Shown here: positions 43,482 through 53,237 of the stretch, one piece after another
Layout: each line of letters starts with the position of its first letter
Numbering within the stretch: the first letter of the stretch is position 1
Source of the DNA: Parabacteroides chongii
Lineage (GTDB): Bacteria; Bacteroidota; Bacteroidia; Bacteroidales; Tannerellaceae
NCBI RefSeq assembly: GCF_029581355.1
Contig: NZ_CP120849.1
Location: 4,930,501 to 4,994,500, forward strand
Direction: 5' to 3'
Length of the DNA: 64,000 nucleotides
The notes under the pieces: generated by a model
Seen by the model: the letters and a program-made list of their open reading frames with translations, nothing else
Databases searched by the model: none
Told to the model about the DNA's origin: nothing
Made by a program: the position numbers and the translations under genes

Positions 43482-46463
43482 TTAGAAGACAATCTCTATC
43501 CTGCCATAGCAAGGGTTAGCCTCCAATATCTTACAATAATTTCCCCAGGCAATTTCCGGATAATCCCAACGGTTGTTGACGTACAGGATCAACTGACCAT
43601 CCGCACGTTTACTTGAACGGCAGGCAACAGTGGCATCCGGTGAAAGAACCGATAAGCCTTTTCCTGTATTACCGGCATTCAACGTATAGAAATAGATATT
43701 TTCTTTCATTCCTTTTGCCATCTGAGTAAGCGGGCGATCGCAATTCGCTCCGGCATCTGCCCAATAATAATAATTGTGCGTATCACTCTGCCAGGGTTGT
43801 TCCGGACGGGCTCCATAAGGCACTTTGTTCGGATTATAGAAAGAGGTTTCTCCTTCATTGCCTGCAAAAGCACCGGAAGGATAATAGCTCCAATGTCCCC
43901 GGCGTTTCCATTTCAGCCGGTCCATCGTTTCAGGAAGATGGAAAGAAAGACCTGTTTCACGCAGGAAACCATTCGGTTGTCCGTTCGTCAGGTAATTGAT
44001 TTCCATACGTCCTTCGGGAGAGATCAATAGACGGATATCCGTATCCACATCATTATAACGACCATTCAGGATAACCAGGACATTATCGCCTTGTTTTGTA
44101 TAAGTGATGCTCTGCTTCTGCCAGTCGGCATCCGATGTAAGGAACTTGGTTGCACTCTTACGCACTTCGGCTCCCGTCAGATGGTTCAGGTTGATATCCA
44201 GATTCAGGAAAGGACCTTTTTCTATAAAGACCTGTCCGTCGGCCGTTGCATGACAGATCAGGCCGGTTTCTTTACTGAACGGGATTTCAAAACGATCGCC
44301 TTTTACCACGATACGGTCAGCACTTTCCTCGACCAGTAGCGAACCTTTACGATCCGGTTGCGGCAGTGTGATTTTAGGTTGCCCTAATGTGACAAGCGAG
44401 GCATCGATCAAATCTCCCTCCGCTGTAAGGAAACTGACAAGCAGTTCGCCGCCTTCTTTCCAGTCTTCAGCGGGAAGGATCAGGACACCTTTCTGATGCG
44501 GTTCGATGGAAGCCATCCGGATATCTTTTTCCATCCCGTTATATTGGTAACGTACTTTTATCTCATTCAAGTTCGTATGATCGAAACGGTTATATACCGG
44601 AAGAACCAGACGTTCACCCGTTGTATAATCACTGACCTGCTCCGCTAACAGGCGTACAGGTGAATAGGCTTTCTTAGTAGACCAAAACTCCGGTTTCTCA
44701 CGACGCCAAACATCTACAATACCCCATTCGCCATATCCTACGCAGTTTCCCTGAAAGTCTTCCGGCTTGGCAGTACGGGCAAACTCCTTCCAGAAAGAAG
44801 TACCCATCTTAGGCTCGGGTAACATAAATGTCTCGTCGATATATCCCCAGATGGCACCGCCCAAACCGCCGGGAGCATCGAACAAACCGCTCCACATCTT
44901 ATCGAGGGAGATTCCCCAGAACTCACGGATATTCGGATCGTCCTGCAATGTTTTATAGGTATAGCAAGCAGGATGTGCCCATTCGTCGAAAAGAGCCGGA
45001 ATACCATGTCCTTGGAAGTTACGGGTGGCGCGTCCCCATTGGTTCAGGTTTCCATCCACATCCTGATAATGCATGCTCAGAATATCATATATCGGCTTCT
45101 TCTCGCCTACCGAACCGGGATAACTGAAGATAACAGGGCGAGTCGTATCCGTCGCTTTCACCCAATCCCAACAAGCCTGAAAATTCTTTCCGTACACACT
45201 CTCATTACCGATCGACCAGAAAAGGATCGATGGATGCGAGCGGAACGACTTTACCATTTCACGGCATTGCGACAAATAACGAGGTGTAAACTCGGCACTA
45301 TCCTGTGTCTTTCCCGGCGCATAATTCTTCTGACGATAGGTATCGACAAAACAAACAGCCGTCTCACTCTCTACATAGATACCGAAGCGGTCGCAGAAAT
45401 TAAGGAAATGTTCCGAAGGCGGATAATGCGAGGTACGCACAAAATTCATATTCGACTGTTTGAAACGGATCGCATCCAGGCTATCGAGTTCAACCGTCGT
45501 AGTACGTCCCAATGTCGGATGGATATCATGACGGCAAGCACCGCGTAACTTGACCGGCTTTCCGTTAACCAGCATACGGTCTTTTACGATCTTTACATCC
45601 CGGAAACCTATTTTCTTAGTGAAACGGCCAATCTCCTTTCCTCCTTCACGAAGGGCTACGGTAAGGGTATAAAGGTTCGGATGCTCGGCATCCCATTTCA
45701 AAGGGGCAGACACCGGAAGTTCATGGATATTATCATTCTCTTTCAGTGCAAAAACAGATTGAGACAACGGAACATTCTTTCCGGAAGGATCGGTCAAGGC
45801 ATAGGTAACCTCTGTATTTCCCGTGGTCCTACCGGTATAGGATACTTTCAGCACGGCATCGCGGTAAAGCGTATCGAGGTGTGTCTCCGCTGCAAAATTA
45901 AAGAAACAGGTTTCCGGCAAAGCAAAAACAGTCACATCACGCAGGATACCGCCTATCGGATGATGGGCGTATCCGGAAGCATAAGAGATATCGTCTATAC
46001 GGTCAGTTACATCCAGTTGTATCTCATTTTTCGCACCCGGACGAACATAATCCGTCACGTCCGTTTCCCAACGGGTAAAGCCGCCATGATGCTCACGGAC
46101 CTGTTTTCCGTTTATTGAAAGAACTGCATGGCTATATACACCATCGAAACGTAGTATCGTACGTTTGCCTTTATAATCCGCAGGAAGAGTGAATGATTTA
46201 CGATAAAGGTATGGAGTATCGTGTTGGATGGCATAACCTTGCATAGCCAATTCGCCGGGAACCTGGACGGTATTCCATTTTCCTTTCGGAGAAAAACGGA
46301 ATTGCCAATCGCCATTCAATAGCAAAGAGGGTGAATCTACCCCCGCTATTTTACAAGGGATCAGGAAAGAAGACTCCGGAGAGAGTGTCTCCGATGAATC
46401 TGCCGCACCTATTCCCTGACTGAGCAGGAAACAACTACTCAAGAGTAATAATGTTTTTTTCAT
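43482..46463 (-). CDS. Exported glycoside hydrolase family 2 (beta-galactosidase-like)
   Basis: A 993-residue secreted retaining glycosidase. Signal peptide (MKKTLLLLSSCFLLSQGIGA), a sugar-binding jelly-roll domain (about 30-190), an Ig-like domain, the TIM barrel (about 300-600) and a C-terminal beta-galactosidase small-chain-like domain. The acid/base is Glu421 in IGNES and the nucleophile is Glu494 in FDEWAHP. The sugar cleaved cannot be read from sequence (galactosidase, glucuronidase or other). A longer frame starts at 46514 but overlaps the transporter gene. Last gene of the operon with transporter, dehydrogenase, dehydratase and RraA-like genes. Confidence 0.9.
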   Translation of the reverse strand: MKKTLLLLSSCFLLSQGIGAADSSETLSPESSFLIPCKIAGVDSPSLLLNGDWQFRFSPKGKWNTVQVPGELAMQGYAIQHDTPYLYRKSFTLPADYKGKRTILRFDGVYSHAVLSINGKQVREHHGGFTRWETDVTDYVRPGAKNEIQLDVTDRIDDISYASGYAHHPIGGILRDVTVFALPETCFFNFAAETHLDTLYRDAVLKVSYTGRTTGNTEVTYALTDPSGKNVPLSQSVFALKENDNIHELPVSAPLKWDAEHPNLYTLTVALREGGKEIGRFTKKIGFRDVKIVKDRMLVNGKPVKLRGACRHDIHPTLGRTTTVELDSLDAIRFKQSNMNFVRTSHYPPSEHFLNFCDRFGIYVESETAVCFVDTYRQKNYAPGKTQDSAEFTPRYLSQCREMVKSFRSHPSILFWSIGNESVYGKNFQACWDWVKATDTTRPVIFSYPGSVGEKKPIYDILSMHYQDVDGNLNQWGRATRNFQGHGIPALFDEWAHPACYTYKTLQDDPNIREFWGISLDKMWSGLFDAPGGLGGAIWGYIDETFMLPEPKMGTSFWKEFARTAKPEDFQGNCVGYGEWGIVDVWRREKPEFWSTKKAYSPVRLLAEQVSDYTTGERLVLPVYNRFDHTNLNEIKVRYQYNGMEKDIRMASIEPHQKGVLILPAEDWKEGGELLVSFLTAEGDLIDASLVTLGQPKITLPQPDRKGSLLVEESADRIVVKGDRFEIPFSKETGLICHATADGQVFIEKGPFLNLDINLNHLTGAEVRKSATKFLTSDADWQKQSITYTKQGDNVLVILNGRYNDVDTDIRLLISPEGRMEINYLTNGQPNGFLRETGLSFHLPETMDRLKWKRRGHWSYYPSGAFAGNEGETSFYNPNKVPYGARPEQPWQSDTHNYYYWADAGANCDRPLTQMAKGMKENIYFYTLNAGNTGKGLSVLSPDATVACRSSKRADGQLILYVNNRWDYPEIAWGNYCKILEANPCYGRIEIVF

Positions 46464-46498
46464 ATATGTTTCATGTTTTATAGTTGTTATTTCTAATG

Positions 46499-48061
46499 TC
46501 ACCACCAGAACCAATAGAATGCGACCAATATAGCTATCACGACCAACGACAGGATATTGAACAGGCGGCTCGTATGGAATAATCCGGGCCGATGCGTCGT
46601 ATAGGCATTTTCCATCGGCTTACGGCTACCCAGTAGGATGATCAATCCGCAACAGAGGAAGAAAACGATCATCATACGATCCATCCACGGTAAACCGGGA
46701 CAGAGGAACTTCATCAACGTAGAGAATACAAACGATCCGAAAGCAGCCGCTAATGCTCCGTTTGCCGTCGCCCGTTTATAGAAGAACCCAGCCAGGAAGA
46801 TCGACAAAGCACCCGGACTGATAAATCCGGTGAACTCCTGAATATACTGGAACGCCTGATCCAGTCCCGACAACATCGGTGCGATCAATACGGCAACCAG
46901 CAACGACCCAAAACTCGCCCATCTTCCAGTCTTTACCAATTCATGCTGACCGGCTTCCTTCCTGAAAAAGGACTTATAAATATCCATTGTAAAGATAGTG
47001 GATATACTATTCATCATCGAAGCCAGCGAACTGACAATCGCCGCCGTCAACGCCGCAAAAGCAATCCCTTTCACTCCTACCGGAAGCAGGTTGCTGAGTA
47101 GCCAGGGATAAGCCTCGTCCGACTTTTCCAGCGGAGCATTCAAAGCAAACGCAGCAATCCCCGGTATCACAACCAGCAACGGAACCAACAGTTTGATAAA
47201 CCCGGCAAACAACATACCGTTCTGCGCCTCTCCCACCGACTTGGCAGCCAAAGCCCGTTGAATAATATATTGGTTGCATCCCCAGTAATACAGGTTTGCC
47301 ACCCACAGTCCACCGAGAATAACAGAGATACCGGGCAAGTCTTTGTAGCTCGGATGCGATTTATCGAGGATCAGATGAAACTTATCTTCCGCCTGTGCAT
47401 ACAGGTTCGTGATACCCTGCCATACTCCTTCACCGGCTCCCAGCAGGTCCAAAGCAATATAAGTCGTTATCAGTCCGCCTCCAATAAGGAAGATCACCTG
47501 AATGACATCAGTCAAAGCAACCGCTTTCAATCCTCCGTAGATAGAGTAGATACCGGCAAAGGCAGCCAATCCGACTACTCCCCAAAACAGAGGAATACCC
47601 ATGACCTTCTCGATCGTCAGTGCTCCGAGATACAGTATGGAAGTCAGGTTGATAAAGATAAAAACCGCCAGCCAGAAGACAGCCATGACCGTCTTCACCC
47701 GCTTATCGAACCGCTCTTCCAGGAACTGCGGCATCGTGAATATCTTCTTTTCCAGAAATATCGGAATAAAGTATTTGGCTACGATAATCAATCCCAGTGC
47801 GGCGATCCATTCATAAGTAGCCATTGCCAGCCCGATCGCATACCCGGAGCCGGACATACCGACAAACTGTTCGGCAGAGATGTTCGATGCAATGATCGAA
47901 GCACCGATCGCCCACCAGGCAAGTCCGCGTCCGGCAAGGAAATAATCGCCGGCATCCCGTTCTTCGCCTTTCTTCTTTCGTGAGACAAACAATCCTACGA
48001 AGAGGATCAGGGCACAGTAAGCAATAAAAACAATCAGATCTATTGTGTTCATGGTATTCAT
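46499..48061 (-). CDS. Sodium:solute symporter (SSS family, sugar-type)
   Basis: A 520-residue permease with about 14 helices, of the SGLT-like branch (DYFLAGRGLAWWAIGASIIASNISAEQFVGM, here residues about 39-69 in pieces; GLKAVALTDVIQ near residue 180). It should bring a sugar or sugar acid in with sodium ions. It starts 5 bp after the SDR gene and ends 35 bp before the GH2 gene, so its substrate is probably the sugar released by the GH2 enzyme. A second ATG three codons later is possible. Confidence 0.92.
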   Translation of the reverse strand: MNTMNTIDLIVFIAYCALILFVGLFVSRKKKGEERDAGDYFLAGRGLAWWAIGASIIASNISAEQFVGMSGSGYAIGLAMATYEWIAALGLIIVAKYFIPIFLEKKIFTMPQFLEERFDKRVKTVMAVFWLAVFIFINLTSILYLGALTIEKVMGIPLFWGVVGLAAFAGIYSIYGGLKAVALTDVIQVIFLIGGGLITTYIALDLLGAGEGVWQGITNLYAQAEDKFHLILDKSHPSYKDLPGISVILGGLWVANLYYWGCNQYIIQRALAAKSVGEAQNGMLFAGFIKLLVPLLVVIPGIAAFALNAPLEKSDEAYPWLLSNLLPVGVKGIAFAALTAAIVSSLASMMNSISTIFTMDIYKSFFRKEAGQHELVKTGRWASFGSLLVAVLIAPMLSGLDQAFQYIQEFTGFISPGALSIFLAGFFYKRATANGALAAAFGSFVFSTLMKFLCPGLPWMDRMMIVFFLCCGLIILLGSRKPMENAYTTHRPGLFHTSRLFNILSLVVIAILVAFYWFWW

Positions 48062-48066
48062 ATTCG

Positions 48067-48858
48067 TTATTCATCTTGCATAAGAGCCGACCGGCCACCG
48101 TCCATCAGGATCGTTGTCCCGCTAATGAAACGCGCCATAGGCGAAGCAAGATAGACACAGAGGTCACCCACCTCCTCTACCGTCCCGATCCGTTTGACCG
48201 GATGCAGGTTGATCGTACGTAAACGCTCTTCCCGGGCATCCGGAAAAGAATCGAACCAGGTATCGTTGCCCGCCGTATCGATGAAGCCCGGAGCGACACC
48301 GACCGTACGGATAGCAGGCCCCCACTCGATTGCCAAGTTACGGACCAGGCCGGTGATCGCCGTTTTCGTCACGCTATACGGAAAGCATCCGGGAATCGTT
48401 CCGAACGCATGGTTGGAAGTCATCAACAGGATAACGCCTTCCCCACTCTGTTCCAAATAGGGTTTGCATAGCTTCGACAACCGCCAGTGGGATGCCAGGT
48501 TCAGATCCAGGTTATACAGCCAGCGTTCTTCCGTACACCCGGCTGCACCCTCGAATACATTCATTCCCGCACTGGAGACCAAAATATCCAACCGCCCGAA
48601 AGTACGGATCGTTTCCTCCACCAGCTGCTCCAGTTGTTCGGGACAAGTGACGTCGGTCTGCACATACAACGACCGGACTCCCTGCGACTCGACAGCCTCC
48701 CGGAAAGCGGCTGCCGACGGATCATCCGCCGCTTTTCGTGCACATCCGGCGACATGAGCACCCGCCCGGGCAAACTCCCGGGCAGTACCCAGACCGATAC
48801 CGGAAGATACACCGGTAACAAGTACTACTTTATCTTTATAATCTATCGTAAAGCTCAT
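48067..48858 (-). CDS. SDR family dehydrogenase of the catabolic operon
   Basis: A 263-residue NAD(P)-dependent oxidoreductase with Rossmann motif TGVSSGIGLGTA (residues 15-26), the NAG-like SSAGMN near residue 93, and catalytic Tyr and Lys in YSVTK near residues 158-162. Length is normal for classical SDRs. With a dehydratase next to it, it probably oxidises a sugar or lactol to the acid or lactone that the dehydratase uses; this is inference. Gap to the dehydratase gene is 6 bp. Confidence 0.9.
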   Translation of the reverse strand: MSFTIDYKDKVVLVTGVSSGIGLGTAREFARAGAHVAGCARKAADDPSAAAFREAVESQGVRSLYVQTDVTCPEQLEQLVEETIRTFGRLDILVSSAGMNVFEGAAGCTEERWLYNLDLNLASHWRLSKLCKPYLEQSGEGVILLMTSNHAFGTIPGCFPYSVTKTAITGLVRNLAIEWGPAIRTVGVAPGFIDTAGNDTWFDSFPDAREERLRTINLHPVKRIGTVEEVGDLCVYLASPMARFISGTTILMDGGRSALMQDE

Positions 48859-48864
48859 ACGTTA

Positions 48865-50034
48865 TTATATATAGAAGTTAGCGGGCGCGTTCGTCGTAAT
48901 ACCCGGATGCTTTTCCATCTCTTCCTCCACCAGGTCTACGCCCAGTCCCGGACGGTCGGACAGGTGCAGATGGCCGTCGTACACCATTTCCGCTATCGGA
49001 TGGTCGATCACCGTATCCCTCCAGGGAACATCATTGAACATAAATTCCTGACGGAAGAAATTCGGGATCGCAGCACACACATGCGAAGAAGCAAGCGTCG
49101 ATAAAGGCCCGTTCGGGTTATGGGGAGCGATCAGGACGTTGTAGGCTTCCGCCATCGTCGCCATACGTTTCATTTCAGACGGTCCGCCGCAACGGGTGAT
49201 ATCCGGCATGATGACATCACATACATGTTTCTCCAACAAAGAACGGATACCGAAGCGGGTATAATGGCGTTCGCCTACGCAGATAGCGACATCGGAAGGG
49301 ATACGTTCACGCATGGCACGCAAGGTCTGCGAACTTTCCGGTCCGGCTGGTTCCTCATACCAGGTAATATCCAGCTTTGCCAGACGTTCGGCCATCTTCA
49401 CCGCCACCCGGTAATTCAGCATGGCATGTGTCTCGATCATAATATCGAACTCCGGTCCTACCGCATCACGTACCGCCTTCGATACGTCGAAAGCCAGGTC
49501 TTGTTGTTCTGCCGTCAGGGTCAGATTGGAAGCCAGGTCTTCCCCATAGAAATAGTTCGTATGTGCGAACGGGTCGAACTTCAGTCCAGTGAAACCGGCC
49601 TCCTTTACTTTCAACGCCTGTTCCGTATAGTCTTTGGCATTATGTCCGCCACCGGTAAACCAGTAGTTGGCATATAATAAGACGTTTTTGCGATAAGCGC
49701 CGCCCAGCAACTCGTAGCAGGGAACGCCCAGCACTTTTGCCTTCAGGTCCAGCAAAGCCATATCGATACCGCTGATGGCGCAAAGGCTGGCACCGTACGG
49801 GCCGATCCAGTTCAGATCGCGATAGAGCTTTGTCCAGATAAAATCCGTCTTCATCGGATCGAGACCGATGATACGCTGCCCTACATGCTTGGCAGCTTCA
49901 AAGACGATCGGGCTTCCCGGCCAGTTGGTCGCTTCGCCCACACCGGTATATCCTTCGTCCGTATATATTTTAAGTAGCGTCCAGTTGTATTTGATACCTT
50001 GTACCAACCATACTTTAACATCTGTGATCTTCAT
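48865..50034 (-). CDS. Enolase-superfamily sugar-acid dehydratase (mandelate racemase group)
   Basis: A 389-residue magnesium-dependent enzyme that removes water from an aldonic or uronic acid. The capping domain (1-120) is followed by the barrel with metal ligands Glu201 (IMIETHAML), Glu227 (WYEEPAGPE) and Glu255 (VGERHY), and catalytic candidates His203, Asp278 and His305 (APHNPNGP). The His two residues after the first ligand and His at the sixth strand are the pattern of the galactonate and mannonate dehydratase branches. Product would be a 2-keto-3-deoxy acid. The exact acid is unknown. Confidence 0.88.
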   Translation of the reverse strand: MKITDVKVWLVQGIKYNWTLLKIYTDEGYTGVGEATNWPGSPIVFEAAKHVGQRIIGLDPMKTDFIWTKLYRDLNWIGPYGASLCAISGIDMALLDLKAKVLGVPCYELLGGAYRKNVLLYANYWFTGGGHNAKDYTEQALKVKEAGFTGLKFDPFAHTNYFYGEDLASNLTLTAEQQDLAFDVSKAVRDAVGPEFDIMIETHAMLNYRVAVKMAERLAKLDITWYEEPAGPESSQTLRAMRERIPSDVAICVGERHYTRFGIRSLLEKHVCDVIMPDITRCGGPSEMKRMATMAEAYNVLIAPHNPNGPLSTLASSHVCAAIPNFFRQEFMFNDVPWRDTVIDHPIAEMVYDGHLHLSDRPGLGVDLVEEEMEKHPGITTNAPANFYI

Positions 50035-50049
50035 GTCTGTCTTTGTTTA

Positions 50050-50742
50050 TTACATTATACCGAATTGATCGAAAGCGTCACGGGCTTTCATTCCTTCCTG
50101 AATCTTCTTCAATACCATACGTTCGCCACGAGCCTTTTCCAGTGCGCGGGTAAACACTTCCTCTTCGATGCTGCGCGGTACGACGCATACACCGTCGATA
50201 TCTCCTATCAGGATATCCCCGTCGTCGATACGCACCCCATCCATTTCAATCGGAACGCGATAGTCGATCACCTTTCCTCTCGGAGCCTGGTCCTGCGCAT
50301 AAGGGCCGTAAGAGAAACAAGGGAAGTCGAGTGCCAGAATCCCTTTCGTATCGCGTGAATAACCATTCACCACAGCACCGGCTGCCTTGCACTGCATAGC
50401 ACGGGCACTCATCAATTCACCCCATAAGGCATAACAGGGAGACGAACCGGAACAGACATAGACTTCATCTTCTTTCAGATCGTCCAGCGCTTCGAGCATC
50501 AATCCGAAAGAACGTTTCAACAACGGATTCTCCCCGCATTCCTTTCCATGCTCCAACACATCTGCTTCCAGCACCGTCATTGCCCGTCCGACAACCAGCA
50601 TATCGTCACGAAGCGGACGTATCTGTGGGGGAAGAAACTGACGGGTATATCCCATCTTATCCATAATGTCACCGATCACTGCGGTATAAAGCTCCTCCTT
50701 TATCAAAGAGAACAACGCTTTATCATCATTCCATTCTTTCAT
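50050..50742 (-). CDS. RraA-like / HMG aldolase family protein of the catabolic operon
   Basis: A 230-residue protein of the RraA/4-hydroxy-4-methyl-2-oxoglutarate aldolase fold (YTAVIGDIMDKMGYTRQFLP near residues 17-36, GAVVNGYSRDT near 122, GDIDGVCVVP near 180). Members cleave 2-keto acids, or are RNase E regulators in other bacteria; beside a dehydratase, an aldolase or decarboxylase role is more likely. First gene of the operon. Confidence 0.82.
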   Translation of the reverse strand: MKEWNDDKALFSLIKEELYTAVIGDIMDKMGYTRQFLPPQIRPLRDDMLVVGRAMTVLEADVLEHGKECGENPLLKRSFGLMLEALDDLKEDEVYVCSGSSPCYALWGELMSARAMQCKAAGAVVNGYSRDTKGILALDFPCFSYGPYAQDQAPRGKVIDYRVPIEMDGVRIDDGDILIGDIDGVCVVPRSIEEEVFTRALEKARGERMVLKKIQEGMKARDAFDQFGIM

Positions 50743-50786
50743 TTTACTTATAGTTTATCAGTATTTATTACTCCTGTTACTGATCA

Positions 50787-50794
50787 CAAAGTTA
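50787..50794 (-). promoter_or_regulatory. Putative -7 box for the five-gene catabolic operon
   Basis: The minus strand reads TAACTTTG followed by T, about 45 bp before the RraA-like start. No TTTG at the usual -33 spacing (a TTTTTG lies nearer), so an activator such as the adjacent AraC protein may be needed. Confidence 0.5.
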
Positions 50795-50884
50795 GCCGGA
50801 GTGTACAAAAAGTAAGGCTTAAAACAAAGCTGCAACGTATGCAGGTAGGACCTTTTAAGAGGAAAATGTGTACAAAACGGAAAA

Positions 50885-51751
50885 CTATTTGGTAACCTCC
50901 CTCGGAGTGATCCCCATCTGCTGTTTGAATACCCTAGAAAAGTATTGCGGCGACTTGAACCCGCAGATGAAACAGATCTCTTTTATAGACATTTCCGTAT
51001 TCCTCAACAGTTCGATCGCCTTATTGATCCGTATCTGATTCAAATAATCCAGTGGAGAGAGATTGAGATGCTGGGCGAAGAGTTTGCGCAGGTAACGTTC
51101 CCCTATTCCGGTCTGCCCGGCCACGTCGGTGATGGAGATATCTGTCTGATAGTTCATGCGGATATAAGAAATTGCCTTTTTCAGCGATTCATTTGTACAA
51201 ATCGGCAGGTAGGATTCGTCCATATAGCGGTAGATCAGAATCAGCAGTTCCGCATAGTACATCACGACCAGGTATTGATAGTATTTGTTTTTCAGGTTCA
51301 TCTCGTTCACGATACGCTGAACGGCCCGCATGATCCGGACATTATTCACGATCTTGATCAGCCGGTTCTCTTCCGAGAAGATAGTGACGGGCGTCAATTC
51401 GCCTGTCTCATCCTGGGCATGCGGATTGAAGCGGGAGAAGATCTCCGGCAGAAATTCCAGCTGCATCAGCGTCGTCCCTTCCGAACCGGCCTCGAAGGTG
51501 TGTTCCACATTCGAGCAGATGATCATCATCTCGTTCTCATTAAAGCTGATACTTTCGTTCTCCAGGTGCAGAATGCAATTTCCTTTCTTTACATAGTTGA
51601 TCTCGATACGCAGATGCTGGTGTGGTCCGAATGTTTCAAATGGCTGGAAAGAGACAAAGCGGAAGACATCCGCCAGTCGTTTGTACTTCAGATTATCCGT
51701 TATCCCTTCCAAAAGTCCCCAGAGAGACTGTTCTGTTGTCTTGTTATCCAT
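50885..51751 (-). CDS. AraC family regulator of the catabolic operon
   Basis: A 288-residue transcription factor. The N-terminal cupin-like domain (FETFGPHQHLRIEINYVKKG and NEMMIICSNVEHTFEAG) binds a ligand. The C-terminal pair of helix-turn-helices (ISITDVAGQTGIGERYLRKLF near residue 205, MSIKEICFICGFKSPQYFSRVF near 253) ends with the family motif GITPREV. Next to the catabolic operon and read in the same direction, it is probably its activator. Confidence 0.9.
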   Translation of the reverse strand: MDNKTTEQSLWGLLEGITDNLKYKRLADVFRFVSFQPFETFGPHQHLRIEINYVKKGNCILHLENESISFNENEMMIICSNVEHTFEAGSEGTTLMQLEFLPEIFSRFNPHAQDETGELTPVTIFSEENRLIKIVNNVRIMRAVQRIVNEMNLKNKYYQYLVVMYYAELLILIYRYMDESYLPICTNESLKKAISYIRMNYQTDISITDVAGQTGIGERYLRKLFAQHLNLSPLDYLNQIRINKAIELLRNTEMSIKEICFICGFKSPQYFSRVFKQQMGITPREVTK

Positions 51752-51777
51752 GGTATTTCCTTTCCCTTATTCAGAAG

Positions 51778-51785
51778 CAAAGATA
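51778..51785 (-). promoter_or_regulatory. Putative -7 box for the AraC gene
   Basis: The minus strand reads TATCTTTG followed by C, about 27 bp before the start at 51751. No TTTG at -33. Confidence 0.45.
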
Positions 51786-51826
51786 GAGAAAAGGCAGTAC
51801 CGGATTTTACACTTCCGAAAAAAAAG

Positions 51827-51856
51827 AAGGGCCGAAATGGTATCATTCGGCCCTTT
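51827..51856. terminator. Hairpin between the AraC and recombinase genes
   Basis: AAGGGCCGAA / TTCGGCCCTT with a short loop. On the minus strand a T-rich run (CTTTTTTTT) follows, so it mainly blocks leftward transcription from the recombinase side. Confidence 0.7.
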
Positions 51857-51944
51857 AACTTATACAAAACGGAACTAATTCTTTTCGGCTTAATAAATAT
51901 TTGGTGGACATTTGTTATATAAACTCACTATAATAAGAATACTT

Positions 51945-53204
51945 ATGATAAATGTATCTGTAAAAGTAAAACGACGTAAGAGCATGGTACAGCGAAAGGC
52001 GGTGCCTCTTTTCGTACAGCTTATCGGCAAACGGAAGATGCGACGCATCCCGCTCGATGATTTGCGGCTTTACGAAGAAGAATGGGACCCGCTCTTCGAA
52101 AATGTATGCATCCCGCCAGGGACATCCCGTGAGAGGACGGAGTATCTGCTACGGGCTACAGACCGGTTGGAAAAGGAACTTTCCGCTATTCGGACGGTAA
52201 TAAGCAAGCTCGCAAATTCAACGGACGTTACCGTTGAAGAAATAGTTGCTGCCCATCAGGAGCGGAATGGCTCGATTGCCTGGACTGCCTACCTCGACAA
52301 GTTGATAGAAGGCTTGCGGGAGAAAGGATGCGACTCGACCGCCCGGCATTACCGCAGCCTTGAGAGAAGCTTCAACACCTTCCTCGAACACCGGGTAATC
52401 ATGCTGAGGGATATCAGCGACAGGCTGATAAAGGAATACGAAGGGTTTCTGGTAGGGAAAGGACTCATGCCCAATACCGTCTCATTCTATCTCCGGACAT
52501 TCCGCGCAGTATGGAACAAGGCGGTACGGGCCGGACTGATCGAACAGCGCCCCTCTCCTTTCCGGGAGGTCAATACCCGAATCGAGAAAACAGAGAAACG
52601 GGCTGTCGATACCGATGTTATCGGGAAACTGGAGTATCTCAGGGACACCCTCCCCGGCAACCTGGCCATGTCGCTCGATTTCTTCCTGTTCTGTTACTAT
52701 GCTAGGGGCATGGCCTTTATCGACCTTGCCTATCTTACCAAAAAGAATATGCATGGCGATATGATTGTCTACAAACGCAGGAAAACCGGACAGGAACTTC
52801 AGGTAAAAATCCTTCCCGTCATGAAAAAGCTGCTCGACCGGTACCGCGACAAAAAGAGTCCTTACCTCTTTCCCATATTGAATACCGGGGCTGACAGCGA
52901 TAAAAAGTATCAAAGCGCCCTGCGCCTGCAGAACCTGCACCTGCAAAAGATTGGGAAAAAGATCGGTGTAAAATTGTCGGCTCACGTCCCCCGCCACTCA
53001 TGGGCCAGCGCAGCAAAAAGCAAAGGCGTTCCCGATGAATTGATATCGGAAGGAATGGGGCATACCTCGGTAAAGACAACGTGGATATATATTCGAAAGT
53101 TTAACAATACGAGACTGGACAATATGAATGAATATGTGATTACAGGTAAAAAACAACCACCGGGTTCGCCCTATGAATATAGGGGGAGAAAGCAAATGCT
53201 GTAA
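51945..53204 (+). CDS. Tyrosine site-specific recombinase next to the inverted repeats
   Basis: A 419-residue integrase-family protein with an N-terminal arm-type region (about 1-100), a SAM-like core-binding domain (about 105-205) and a catalytic domain. Active-site residues are Arg254 (YARGMAF), His347 and Arg350 (HVPRH), His373 (MGHTSV) and Tyr382 (WIYIRKF). The set is complete. The gene ends 11 bp before one of two 22-bp inverted repeats and is read toward a fimbrial operon, as is known for local DNA invertases of surface genes in Bacteroidales. ATG at 51945 is preferred over a TTG at 51912. Confidence 0.93.
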   Translation: MINVSVKVKRRKSMVQRKAVPLFVQLIGKRKMRRIPLDDLRLYEEEWDPLFENVCIPPGTSRERTEYLLRATDRLEKELSAIRTVISKLANSTDVTVEEIVAAHQERNGSIAWTAYLDKLIEGLREKGCDSTARHYRSLERSFNTFLEHRVIMLRDISDRLIKEYEGFLVGKGLMPNTVSFYLRTFRAVWNKAVRAGLIEQRPSPFREVNTRIEKTEKRAVDTDVIGKLEYLRDTLPGNLAMSLDFFLFCYYARGMAFIDLAYLTKKNMHGDMIVYKRRKTGQELQVKILPVMKKLLDRYRDKKSPYLFPILNTGADSDKKYQSALRLQNLHLQKIGKKIGVKLSAHVPRHSWASAAKSKGVPDELISEGMGHTSVKTTWIYIRKFNNTRLDNMNEYVITGKKQPPGSPYEYRGRKQML

Positions 53205-53215
53205 ATAAAAAATCC

Positions 53216-53237
53216 GTCTCTTACCAAGAGACGGAAG
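53216..53237 (+). repeat. Left 22-bp inverted repeat of the putative DNA switch
   Basis: Identical, as the reverse complement, to 53711-53732 over 22 bp. It has its own dyad (GTCTCTT-ACC-AAGAGAC, stem extending to TCC/GGA). The central ACC against GGT in the partner gives each site a direction. It also forms a terminator hairpin for leftward transcripts, with a T run on the minus strand. Confidence 0.88.
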
